A stretch of 64,000 nt of DNA, taken from assembly GCF_008579165.1 (NCBI RefSeq), contig NZ_BKCN01000002.1; one strand, given 5' to 3'. Shown in pieces: positions 48,310 through 56,638 of the stretch; the stretch's first letter is position 1, and every line of letters begins with the position of its first letter. This stretch comes from Iodidimonas nitroreducens. GTDB taxonomy: Bacteria; Pseudomonadota; Alphaproteobacteria; Sphingomonadales; Rhodothalassiaceae. The notes under the pieces were generated by a model, which did not search any database, had not been told where the DNA came from, and saw nothing but the letters and a program-made list of their open reading frames with translations. The position numbers and the translations under genes are program-made.

Positions 48310-49734
48310 ATGCCAAAATATCTGAATATGACCGCGGCCGACCTTTTAAAGCTGTGCAAGGATGAAGATCTCACCTGGATCGACCTGCGCTTTACCGATC
48401 CGCGCGGAACCTGGCATCATCTGACCATGGATTCCTCTTTCATGGATGAAGAAACCCTGGAAGAAGGCCTGATGTTTGATGGATCTTCCATTGCAGGCTG
48501 GAAAGCGATCAATGAATCCGACATGGTTTTAAAGCCCGATCTAAGCCATGTGACCACCGATCCCTTCACCGCGCAGGGCACCGCCATCGTTTATTGCGAT
48601 ATTTTAGAGCCCGGCACCGGCCAATCTTATGAGCGCGATCCCCGCTCCACCGCCAAGCGTGCAGAGGAATATCTAAAATTCACCGGCATTGGCGATACCG
48701 TTTTCATCGGCCCCGAGCCGGAATTCTTCGTGTTCGATGATGTGCGGTTCAAGGTCGATTATTCCGGTGCCATGTATCAGCTTGATGATATCGAAGGCCC
48801 CTATAATTCCGCCAAGGTCTATCCTGAAGGCAATCAGGGCCATCGCCCCCGGGTGAAAGGCGGCTATTTCCCCGCTGGTCCGGTCGATTCTGCCTTCGAT
48901 ATGCGCGGTGAAATGGTCACGATCCTGCGCGAACTGGGCGTGAACATGGACAAGCACCATCATGAAGTGGCCGCCAGCCAGCATGAACTGGGCATGACCT
49001 TTGGCAAGCTCACGGAAATCGCCGATAAAATTCAGCTTTATAAATATGTTGTGCGTCAGGTCGCGCATTCTTATGGCAAAACCGCCACCTTCATGCCCAA
49101 GCCGGTGAAAGATGATAATGGCTCGGGGATGCACGTCCATCAATCCATCTGGAAAGATGGCAAGCCGCTTTTTGCCGGTTCCGGCTATGCCGATCTTTCG
49201 GATATGGCCCTTTATTATATTGGCGGCATCATCAAACATGCCAAAGCCATCAATGCCTTCACCAATCCATCGACCAATAGCTACAAGCGCCTGACACCGG
49301 GCTTTGAAGCGCCGGTGCTGCTTGCCTATTCCGCGCGCAACCGTTCGGCATCCTGCCGGATTCCCTATGGATCAAGCCCCAAGGCAAAGCGTGTGGAAGT
49401 GCGCTTCCCCGATCCGACCGCCAATCCCTATCTCGCTTTTTCGGCCATGCTGATGGCGGGGATCGATGGAATCGAAAACAAAATCCATCCCGGCGATGCC
49501 ATGGACAAGGATCTTTATGCCCTGCCTCCCGAAGAGCTGACCAATGTGCCCACCGTGGCCCGTTCTTTGCGTGAAGCACTGGAATCCCTGCAATCGGATA
49601 GCGATTTCCTGCGAAAGGGCGATGTGTTCACCCAGGATCAGATCGATGCCTATATCCATCTAAAATTTGAAGAGGTCACGCGCTTTGAATTGGCGCCACA
49701 CCCCATCGAATTCGATATGTATTACAGCGCCTGA
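48310..49734 (+). CDS. glnA: Glutamine synthetase type I
   Basis: 474-residue enzyme making glutamine from glutamate and ammonia. Motifs: DGSSIAGW near the N-terminus, the ATP site KPVKDDNGSGMHVHQS, the glutamate-flap region NPSTNSYKRLTPGFEAP, and the adenylylation Tyr in DKDLYALPPEE. The presence of that Tyr indicates control by GlnE adenylylation. The ATG at 48310 has a purine-rich AGAAGAAG site. A strong terminator follows. Confidence 0.97.
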   Translation: MPKYLNMTAADLLKLCKDEDLTWIDLRFTDPRGTWHHLTMDSSFMDEETLEEGLMFDGSSIAGWKAINESDMVLKPDLSHVTTDPFTAQGTAIVYCDILEPGTGQSYERDPRSTAKRAEEYLKFTGIGDTVFIGPEPEFFVFDDVRFKVDYSGAMYQLDDIEGPYNSAKVYPEGNQGHRPRVKGGYFPAGPVDSAFDMRGEMVTILRELGVNMDKHHHEVAASQHELGMTFGKLTEIADKIQLYKYVVRQVAHSYGKTATFMPKPVKDDNGSGMHVHQSIWKDGKPLFAGSGYADLSDMALYYIGGIIKHAKAINAFTNPSTNSYKRLTPGFEAPVLLAYSARNRSASCRIPYGSSPKAKRVEVRFPDPTANPYLAFSAMLMAGIDGIENKIHPGDAMDKDLYALPPEELTNVPTVARSLREALESLQSDSDFLRKGDVFTQDQIDAYIHLKFEEVTRFELAPHPIEFDMYYSA

Positions 49735-49771
49735 TAGAAAGTCAGGACCTAGGGTCAGAACCTTAAAAAGC

Positions 49772-49814
49772 ACCCTGCGGCTGGGACCAAAACCCTTAGC
49801 CGCAGGGTTTTTTT
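49772..49814 (+). terminator. Rho-independent terminator of glnBA
   Basis: ACCCTGCGGCT (49772-49782) pairs with AGCCGCAGGGT (49798-49808), an eleven-base-pair stem followed by T7 on the plus strand, 38 bases past the glnA stop. Confidence 0.93.
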
Positions 49815-49888
49815 ATGGGATCTGGCCTGCTTATAAAGATGGCCAGAAATAGGCTGAAAAATTCACGCGAGCCATCAGCAAAAAATGA

Positions 49889-49970
49889 TAAAAAAAAAGC
49901 CGGAAGTCTATAAAGACCCCCGGCTCAAGTCGGATCCTTTGGGGAGGATCGCCTCACGAAGAGGCTGAAG
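49889..49970 (-). ncRNA. Candidate trans-acting small RNA with three hairpins
   Basis: Reading the minus strand, GCCTC-TTCGT-GAGGC (49965-49951) is followed immediately by GATCC-TCCCCAAA-GGATC (49950-49933), then a terminator hairpin AGCCGG...CCGGCT (49925-49898) and nine T. The loop of the second hairpin carries CCTCCCC, which could pair with ribosome-binding sites, a feature of several alphaproteobacterial small RNAs. An AT-rich region with ATATAT and TTGCAA lies upstream (49970-50005). The length would be about 80 bases. I cannot assign it to a named family. Confidence 0.55.
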
Positions 49971-50272
49971 ATATATTGCATCGCAATAATCAATTTTGCA
50001 ACGCAAAAATGCAGTTGATCAAAAAATAATTTTCCTACCAGACTTAATGATTTGTTTATAAAATATAAATTTTTCAAAAGCTGGGCCTTGATATGCATTT
50101 CAAAAACGTGCTTTTTGGCCTGATTCATGGCTGAAAAACCACGCACTTCACCCCCTATTCGCCCCGCAAATTCGTTATCTGGAACACAATATGCTGCGGG
50201 CGAATAAAAACCTATTGAGAACATCCAATATTAAGAAATGCGAAAGGCACAAAGCCTAAAATCAAGCCTGGA

Positions 50273-50869
50273 ATGACCCATAAAGACCACAGCATGCCCA
50301 GCCACAAATCATCGATAGATCCGGCTGTATCCCAGCCTGCACCGCTGACCGCCCGTCAATCGGCCTTAAAGCCGCATCTGGCGGCGGCCAATATTGATGA
50401 GCGATCTTTTTTGGCAACGGATTATCTTAATCATTACAATGAGGTGGTGATGCTTCTTGAGATGGCACCTGATATGCCGGACATGCTTGAAGATGCCGCC
50501 GATTGGACCCCCAAAAGCTATCAGCAGCATTTCGCCGATAGCGGTTTTGCCGACAAGGCTTTGGCGATCGAAGCCTATGACCATGCGCCCGGCGCCTGCC
50601 GTCTGCTTTTCGATACGCTGCGCCTGAAGCTCGATGCCCTTTTGCTGCAAACGGTGGGCGATGTCGTGATGCTGGGTGATGATGCAAAGGCCATTGCCCG
50701 CCATCTGGAAGAGCCCTTAAAAGAAGCACAAAATCTATTATCCGCCCTTAATGGGGTGATCCACGGCAAGATCGAACAGCCCAGTTGCAGCCCTGCACAA
50801 GAGGAGAAGGGCGATCAGATCGAAAGCACCGCCGCCAGCCAGGCGGATATCGATGCCCTGTTCGATTAG
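50273..50869 (+). CDS. Unknown protein with FliM/CheZ-like C-terminal tail
   Basis: 198 residues, no signal peptide or membrane segment. The middle (about 45-155) is predicted helical and contains HYNEVVMLLEMAPDMPD, WTPKSYQQHF and FDTLRLKLDALLLQTVGDVVML. A hydrophilic linker leads to the last ten residues SQADIDALFD, which closely resemble the FliM N-terminal peptide (SQAEIDALLN) that binds phospho-CheY and the CheZ C-terminal helix. The body lacks the CheZ active-site DxxxQ motif that I would look for, so I do not call it CheZ. The start is uncertain (ATG at 50273 or 50294; neither has a good ribosome site). It precedes parE by about 106 bases. Confidence 0.8.
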   Translation: MTHKDHSMPSHKSSIDPAVSQPAPLTARQSALKPHLAAANIDERSFLATDYLNHYNEVVMLLEMAPDMPDMLEDAADWTPKSYQQHFADSGFADKALAIEAYDHAPGACRLLFDTLRLKLDALLLQTVGDVVMLGDDAKAIARHLEEPLKEAQNLLSALNGVIHGKIEQPSCSPAQEEKGDQIESTAASQADIDALFD

Positions 50870-50975
50870 GCGCGAATTTCCAAGAGTCTATAAGATGTGG
50901 TTGCCATCCCCCCCCTGATACCGCCTATATAATGGGCTTCATCATTCGCGTTTTCAGTTGAGAGTAAACGGCCCC

Positions 50976-52961
50976 ATGGCTGATCTGTTTCAAGACGTAT
51001 CGCATACCCCATCCACTTATTCGGCTCAGGATATCGAAGTTCTTGAAGGTTTGGAGCCGGTGCGCCAGCGCCCGGGGATGTATATCGGCGGAACCGATGA
51101 ACGCGCCCTGCACCATCTGGTGGCTGAAGTCATCGATAATTCGATGGATGAAGCCGTGGCCGGTCATGCCAATCGCATCGATGTTGAGATGCGCGATGAT
51201 GGCAGCATCATCATTGGCGATAATGGGCGGGGCATCCCGGTGGATGAACATCCGAAATTTGCCCCCAAATCGGCTTTGGAGGTGATCCTCACCACCCTGC
51301 ATTCCGGTGGCAAGTTCAAGGAAGGGGCCTATGCCACATCGGGCGGGCTGCATGGCGTGGGCATTTCGGTGGTGAATGCCCTGTCTGCGCATCTTGAGAT
51401 CGAAGTGGCCCGCGAACGCACCCTTTATCGCCAGAGCTATGCCCGGGGGAAGGCCCTTGGCCCGCTGGAATGCCTTGGCCCGGTGCAAAATCGCCGGGGC
51501 ACGCGGGTGTGCTTCATCCCCGATCCCGATATTTTTGGCGAAAAAGCCGCCCTCAAAGCCGCCCGAGTTTATAAGCTGGTGCGCTCGAAAGCTTATCTGT
51601 TTCGTGGTGTGGAAATCCGCTGGCGCTGCACTGAGGCCCTGATCGAAAAAGGAGACGACACGCCGCGCGAAGATACTTTGCATTTCCCCGGTGGGCTGGC
51701 CGATTTTCTGGGCGAAAGCCTGAAAGGCCGGACAATGGCCACAGAAACGCTTTTTGCCGGGATCGCGCAATTTCCCGATCAGGCCGGCAAAGTGGAATGG
51801 GCGATAGGCTGGCCGGAATTTGGCGATGGCCAGCTTTCCACCTATTGCAATACCGTGCCCACCCCCCAGGGTGGATCCCATGAAGCCGGGCTGCGGATGG
51901 CGGTGCTGAAAGCCGTGCGCGCCTATGGCGAGATGACCGGCAATAAACGTGCCGCCCAGCTTGTGGCAGACGATGTTTTCACGAATGCAGCCGCGATGCT
52001 GTCGGTCTTTATTAAAAATCCGCAATTCCAGGGCCAGACCAAGGAAAAGCTCTCAAGCCCCGAAGCCACGCGATTGGTGGATAACGCCGTGCGCGATAGT
52101 TTCGATCACTGGCTGGCCGAACAGCCCGAGCGCGGTCAGGCGCTTTTAAGCTGGTCCATCGAACGCATGGATGAACGCCTGCGCCGCCGCGCCGAACGCG
52201 AAGTGAAGCGCGCGTCTTATACCTCGAAGCGCCGCCTGCGCCTGCCCGGCAAGCTGACGGATTGTTCGCAGGATAAAGCCGAGGGCACGGAAATCTATAT
52301 CGTTGAAGGCGATAGCGCCGGAGGCTCGGCAAAGCAGGCCCGGGATCGTAAAACGCAGGCCGTTTTGCCCATCCGGGGAAAAATCCTGAATGTGGCCAGT
52401 GCCACCGCCCAGAAAATCGCTGCGAATCAGGAAGTGAAGGACCTGACCCTGGCCTTGGGCTGCGGCGTGCGGGATCATTATAATGGCGATGCCCTGCGCT
52501 ATGAAAAGGTCATCATCATGTGCGATGCCGATGTGGATGGGGCCCATATCGCCACCCTTTTGATGACCTTCTTCTTTCAGGAAATGCCGCAATTGGTGCG
52601 GGATGGCAGGCTTTATCTGGCCCAGCCGCCGCTTTACCGGCTGGCGAAGGGCGGGATCGTGCATTATGCCCGCGATGATGCCCATAAAGATGCGCTGATG
52701 GCCTCGGTTTTTGCCGGAAAAACGAAGGTCGAGGTGTCGCGTTTCAAGGGCTTAGGCGAAATGCCCCCCGCCCAATTGCGCGATACCACGATGGCGCGCG
52801 CCAGCCGCACGCTTTTGCGGGTCACTTTGCCCCAGCCGGGTGAAGGCTATCGGGTGATTGCCGATCTGGTGGGCCGATTGATGGGCAAGCGACCCGAGGA
52901 TCGCTTTGCCTTCATTCAGGATCATGCCGAATTTGTGGATAAAAATGCGCTGGATGTTTGA
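50976..52961 (+). CDS. parE: DNA topoisomerase IV subunit B
   Basis: 661-residue ATPase subunit that decatenates chromosomes with ParC. GHKL ATPase motifs EVIDNSMDE, DNGRGIPVDEHP and TSGGLHGVGISVVNAL, then TOPRIM motifs EGDSAGGSAKQARDRKTQAVLPIRGK-type sequence and DADVDGAHI. Its IRGKILNV context and length fit ParE rather than GyrB. ATG at 50976 has GAGAG upstream; the frame extends only to a TTG at 50958. The end faces thiSG, 27 bases away. Confidence 0.95.
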   Translation: MADLFQDVSHTPSTYSAQDIEVLEGLEPVRQRPGMYIGGTDERALHHLVAEVIDNSMDEAVAGHANRIDVEMRDDGSIIIGDNGRGIPVDEHPKFAPKSALEVILTTLHSGGKFKEGAYATSGGLHGVGISVVNALSAHLEIEVARERTLYRQSYARGKALGPLECLGPVQNRRGTRVCFIPDPDIFGEKAALKAARVYKLVRSKAYLFRGVEIRWRCTEALIEKGDDTPREDTLHFPGGLADFLGESLKGRTMATETLFAGIAQFPDQAGKVEWAIGWPEFGDGQLSTYCNTVPTPQGGSHEAGLRMAVLKAVRAYGEMTGNKRAAQLVADDVFTNAAAMLSVFIKNPQFQGQTKEKLSSPEATRLVDNAVRDSFDHWLAEQPERGQALLSWSIERMDERLRRRAEREVKRASYTSKRRLRLPGKLTDCSQDKAEGTEIYIVEGDSAGGSAKQARDRKTQAVLPIRGKILNVASATAQKIAANQEVKDLTLALGCGVRDHYNGDALRYEKVIIMCDADVDGAHIATLLMTFFFQEMPQLVRDGRLYLAQPPLYRLAKGGIVHYARDDAHKDALMASVFAGKTKVEVSRFKGLGEMPPAQLRDTTMARASRTLLRVTLPQPGEGYRVIADLVGRLMGKRPEDRFAFIQDHAEFVDKNALDV

Positions 52962-52988
52962 AACCCGGCGCTGCAAATCCGCTCGCGA

Positions 52989-53975
52989 TCAGATCAGGCC
53001 GGATAAGGGGCTTGAGGGATCGGCATAGCGTTTTTTCGGCATTCGCCCGGCCAGATAGGCATCGCGCCCGGCTATCACCGCATGGCGCATGGCCCGCGCC
53101 ATGCGGATGGGATCTTTGGCTTCGGCGATGGCAGTATTCATCAAAACCCCATCACAGCCCAATTCCATAGCAATGGCCGCATCCGATGCCGTGCCCACCC
53201 CCGCATCCACCAGAACCGGCACGCGGGATTGCTCAACGATCAAGCGGATATTGACCGGGTTCTGGATGCCCAAACCCGAGCCGATGGGCGCCCCCAATGG
53301 CATGATCGCCACACAGCCCATGGCATCCAATTCGCGGGCAAAAAGGGGATCATCGCTGGTATAAACCATCACCTTGAAACCCTCGTCGATCAGCACCTTT
53401 GCTGCCGCAAGGGTTTCGCGCATATCGGGATAAAGAGTGGCCTTATCCCCTAAAACCTCAAGCTTCACCAGATCCCAGCCCCCGGCTTCACGCGCCAGAC
53501 GCAAGGTGCGCACCGCATCATCCGCCGTAAAACAGCCCGCCGTATTGGGCAGATAGGTTATGCTTTTGGGGTCGAGATAATCGGTCAGCATCGGCTGCGA
53601 GGGATCAGACAAATTGACCCGGCGCACCGCAACAGTGACGATTTCCGCCCCTGATGCCTTCACCGCCTCGGCCGTTTGGGCAAAATCACGATATTTTCCG
53701 GTGCCCACGATCAGCCGCGAGCGATAACGCACCCCGGCAACGACCAACGGCTCATCAATAAAGCTCTGATCCTCTCCGCCGCCCACGAAATGCACAATTT
53801 CAAGCCTGTCGCCATGGGCAATATCAACCGCGCCATAGGTGGATCGGGGCACGATCTGACGATTGCGTTCCAAAGCCACTTTCTGCGGGTCCAAAGATAA
53901 GCTTTGCAAAAGCGTTTGCGCCGTCATCGGCCCTTCAAAAGACCGCTCTTCGCCATTGATCGAAACAATAATCAC
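52989..53975 (-). CDS. thiG: ThiS-ThiG fusion (sulfur carrier and thiazole synthase)
   Basis: About 328 residues. The first 65 residues are a ThiS ubiquitin-like domain (SINGEERSF ... GDRLEIVHFVGGG); the rest is the ThiG TIM barrel, beginning PLVVAGVRYRSRLIVGTGKY and including VKLEVLGD (Schiff-base Lys) and PVLVDAGVGTASDAA. In separate ThiS the terminal Gly-Gly is activated as thiocarboxylate, here followed directly by EDQSF and ThiG. GTG at 53973-53975 gives the ThiS start; ATG at 54009-54011 and the frame end at 54086 are alternatives. No other thi genes are adjacent. Confidence 0.9.
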   Translation of the reverse strand: MIIVSINGEERSFEGPMTAQTLLQSLSLDPQKVALERNRQIVPRSTYGAVDIAHGDRLEIVHFVGGGEDQSFIDEPLVVAGVRYRSRLIVGTGKYRDFAQTAEAVKASGAEIVTVAVRRVNLSDPSQPMLTDYLDPKSITYLPNTAGCFTADDAVRTLRLAREAGGWDLVKLEVLGDKATLYPDMRETLAAAKVLIDEGFKVMVYTSDDPLFARELDAMGCVAIMPLGAPIGSGLGIQNPVNIRLIVEQSRVPVLVDAGVGTASDAAIAMELGCDGVLMNTAIAEAKDPIRMARAMRHAVIAGRDAYLAGRMPKKRYADPSSPLSGLI

Positions 53976-54190
53976 AGATACACCCGTATTTGAAAAAACG
54001 CGCCGGTTCATTCTGGTGGCTCTATATGAAACGCGCGAGCAAACCGAAATGAACAACGCTTCAACCCTTCCCCTGAAATAATGCAAGGCCCGCTCTATTT
54101 CAAAGGCTAATCATAAGGAAAAGAAGCCCAAAGCGCTTTTCTGCATGCTTTTGTCGGTTTATACGCCTAAAACAAAGGGGATAAGATACG

Positions 54191-54250
54191 ATGCCTTATA
54201 TTAAGGCTCACGCCTTGCCTCAAAATGCCACCGCCCATCACGTCGTATAA
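54191..54250 (+). CDS. Possible 19-codon upstream peptide of aroQ
   Basis: A short frame (ATG 54191, TAA 54248-54250) with an AAAGGGGATAAG ribosome-like site lies 36 bases before aroQ. The peptide is MPYIKAHALPQNATAHHVV. It is not rich in aromatic residues, so an attenuation role for aroQ is not indicated. It may be chance. Confidence 0.2.
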   Translation: MPYIKAHALPQNATAHHVV

Positions 54251-54285
54251 AAGACCTGCGAACCAAAGACCGGAATTGCCCTTCT

Positions 54286-54735
54286 ATGCTCCATATCCAT
54301 GTTTTAAACGGCCCCAATCTCAATCTTCTCGGCACGCGTGAGCCGCATATCTATGGCGCCGAAACGCTCGATGATGTTGAACAAAAGCTGGTCGCTTACG
54401 GCAAGGAGCATGATATCAGCTTCACCATGCGGCAAAGCAATCATGAAGGCCAATTGATTGATTGGCTGCATGAGGCCCGCACGAAAGCCGATGGGGTCAT
54501 CATCAATCCCGGGGGGCTGACCCATAGTTCGATTTCTCTGGCCGATGCCGTGGCAGCGATTGCCATCCCGGTGGTCGAGGTTCATTTAAGCAATATCTTC
54601 GCCCGTGAGAGCTTTCGCGCCCATTCCACGATCAGTGCCGTTGCCACCGGCATCTTGACCGGCTTTGGCACCACAGGCTATCTGATGGCAGCCCATGCGC
54701 TTGCTGCCCATTTATCCCGCACCGAAAAAGGATGA
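54286..54735 (+). CDS. aroQ: Type II 3-dehydroquinate dehydratase
   Basis: 149-residue dodecameric shikimate-pathway enzyme. Active-site residues are visible: NGPNLNLLGTREP, Tyr23, the His in NPGGLTHSS context and VEVHLSNIFARESFR. Start ATG 54286. accB begins 7 bases after its stop; aroQ-accB-accC is a common alphaproteobacterial unit. Confidence 0.96.
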   Translation: MLHIHVLNGPNLNLLGTREPHIYGAETLDDVEQKLVAYGKEHDISFTMRQSNHEGQLIDWLHEARTKADGVIINPGGLTHSSISLADAVAAIAIPVVEVHLSNIFARESFRAHSTISAVATGILTGFGTTGYLMAAHALAAHLSRTEKG

Positions 54736-54742
54736 GACGTTC

Positions 54743-55243
54743 ATGTCAAAGCTGAAAGATGCCAGGGATTTGATCCGGGAATTGGCGGATCTCCTTCAGT
54801 CATCAAACCTAAGTGAAATCGAGGTGGAAGACGAAGACATCCGCATACGGGTGGGGCGTCAATACCCAACACAAACCGTGATGCAGGCCGCCGTTCCGTC
54901 CTCTTATGGCCCGTCTCAGGCCCCGGCCACATCCGAACCCGCATCCGCTGCATCTGCCCAAGGGTCTGGATCAGGATCTGCAGCCGCCGCACCGAGCCTT
55001 GAAAATCATCCCGGCATGGTGCCTTCGCCCATGGTTGGCACGGTTTATCTATCGCCCGAACCGGGGGCACCGGCCTTTTTCAAGGTTGGCGATAGCGTCA
55101 ATGAAGGGGATACACTGCTGATCGTGGAAGCGATGAAGGTGATGAACCCCATCGCGGCCCCACGATCCGGGAAAATTCTCCATATTCTGGTCTCTGATTC
55201 CCAACCGGTCGAATATGGCGAGCCACTTTTGATTCTCGAATAA
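54743..55243 (+). CDS. accB: Biotin carboxyl carrier protein of acetyl-CoA carboxylase
   Basis: 166 residues. An N-terminal helical domain, an Ala/Pro/Ser/Gly-rich linker (about 50-88) and the biotinyl domain with Lys132 in EAMKVMNP. BirA at 21770 would biotinylate it. ATG at 54743 follows AAGGATGAG; the frame extends upstream inside aroQ but those residues are not family-like. Confidence 0.96.
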   Translation: MSKLKDARDLIRELADLLQSSNLSEIEVEDEDIRIRVGRQYPTQTVMQAAVPSSYGPSQAPATSEPASAASAQGSGSGSAAAAPSLENHPGMVPSPMVGTVYLSPEPGAPAFFKVGDSVNEGDTLLIVEAMKVMNPIAAPRSGKILHILVSDSQPVEYGEPLLILE

Positions 55244-55258
55244 AGGGTGGCATTTGCA

Positions 55259-56617
55259 ATGTTCCAAAAAATTCTGATCGCCAATCGCGGCGAAATCGCC
55301 CTTCGCATCCATCGCGCCTGTCAGGAAATGGGCATCAAAACGGTGGCCATTCATTCCACCGCTGATGCCAGCGCCATGCATGTGCGCCTGGCCGACGAAT
55401 CCGTGTGTATCGGCCCGCCATCCTCAACGGATAGCTATCTCAATATTCCGGCCATCATCGCCGCCGCCGAGATCACGGGGGCGGAAGCCATTCATCCGGG
55501 CTATGGATTTTTATCGGAAAATGCCCGTTTTGCCGATATCGTTGAAGAGCATAATCTCACCTTCATCGGCCCCACCGCCGAGCATATCCGCACCATGGGC
55601 GACAAGATCGCCGCCAAAGATACCATGAAGCGCCTGGGCGTTCCTGTGGTTCCCGGCTCGGATGGGGGCATCACCGATGATGAAACCGCCTTTAAAATTT
55701 CCGATAGCATCGGCTATCCGGTGATCGTCAAGGCCGCTGCAGGCGGTGGCGGACGCGGGATGAAGGTCGCCCAATCACGATCAGCTTTATCGGGTGCCCT
55801 GACCGCTGCGCGCACCGAAGCCCGGGCGGCTTTTGGCGATGATGCGGTTTATATCGAAAAATATCTCGGCCATCCGCGCCATATCGAAATTCAGGTTTTA
55901 GGCGATGGGCGCGGGCATGTGCTGCATTTAGGCGAACGCGATTGTTCCTTGCAGCGCCGTCATCAAAAAATTCTCGAAGAATCCCCCTCGCCCGTGATCA
56001 GCCTTGCCCAAAGAAATGCCATTGGAGAGCGCTGCGCCAAAGCCCTTGCGGATATCAAATATCGCGGTGCCGGGACCATCGAATTTCTCTATGAAGATGG
56101 CGAATTCTTTTTCATCGAAATGAATACGCGCCTACAGGTCGAACATCCGGTCACGGAAATGGTCACCGGGATCGATCTGGTCCGCGAACAGATCCGGGTG
56201 GCAGCGGGCGAAGATCTGCGCTTTGCCCAAGGCGACATCACCCTGCGCGGCCATGCCATCGAATGCCGGATCAATGCCGAGGACCCCGCCAATTTTGCAC
56301 CTTCCCCCGGCACCGTTACCGATTATCATGCCCCTGGCGGTTTGGATGTTCGGGTGGATTCGGCCCTTTATGCGGGTTATCGCATCCCCCCTTATTATGA
56401 TAGCCTGATCGCCAAGCTGATTGTGCGCGGTGAAAATCGTGAAGATTGCCTGATGCGCCTGCGCCGCGCCCTTGAGGAATATGTGATCGCCGGGGTTAAA
56501 ACATCGATCCCGCTGCATAAATTGCTGGTTGATAATCCGGATTTTCAAAGTGGAGACTATAATATCCACTGGCTGGAAAAATTTCTGAAATCACGGGCGG
56601 ATCAGGGGCTTTCATAA
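55259..56617 (+). CDS. accC: Biotin carboxylase subunit of acetyl-CoA carboxylase
   Basis: 452-residue ATP-grasp enzyme that carboxylates biotin on AccB. It starts FQKILIANRGEIALRIHRAC, has the Gly-rich ATP loop AAAGGGGRGMKV, HIEIQVLGDG, the catalytic EMNTRLQVEHPVTE and a C-terminal cap. ATG at 55259 has AAGGGTGG upstream; a GTG at 55247 is the alternative. It starts 15 bases after accB. Confidence 0.97.
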   Translation: MFQKILIANRGEIALRIHRACQEMGIKTVAIHSTADASAMHVRLADESVCIGPPSSTDSYLNIPAIIAAAEITGAEAIHPGYGFLSENARFADIVEEHNLTFIGPTAEHIRTMGDKIAAKDTMKRLGVPVVPGSDGGITDDETAFKISDSIGYPVIVKAAAGGGGRGMKVAQSRSALSGALTAARTEARAAFGDDAVYIEKYLGHPRHIEIQVLGDGRGHVLHLGERDCSLQRRHQKILEESPSPVISLAQRNAIGERCAKALADIKYRGAGTIEFLYEDGEFFFIEMNTRLQVEHPVTEMVTGIDLVREQIRVAAGEDLRFAQGDITLRGHAIECRINAEDPANFAPSPGTVTDYHAPGGLDVRVDSALYAGYRIPPYYDSLIAKLIVRGENREDCLMRLRRALEEYVIAGVKTSIPLHKLLVDNPDFQSGDYNIHWLEKFLKSRADQGLS

Positions 56618-56638
56618 AAGGCATCGGATGATAAACCC

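Larger units (their letters stand above)
49735..50272. other. 538-base intergenic stretch after glnA
   Basis: Contains the glnA terminator (49772-49814) and a minus-strand small-RNA candidate (49889-49970). The remainder to 50272 is AT-rich with no supported gene; the 99-codon minus-strand frame at 49925-50224 has no recognisable family and overlaps the small RNA. Confidence 0.5.

Noticed and set aside
50044..50058. CtrA-like site TTAA-N7-TTTA
   Set aside because: One mismatch to TTAA-N7-TTAA in AT-rich DNA; expected by chance.
49925..50224. 99-codon minus-strand frame after glnA
   Set aside because: No family resemblance, no ribosome site, and it overlaps the hairpins and terminator of the small-RNA candidate.
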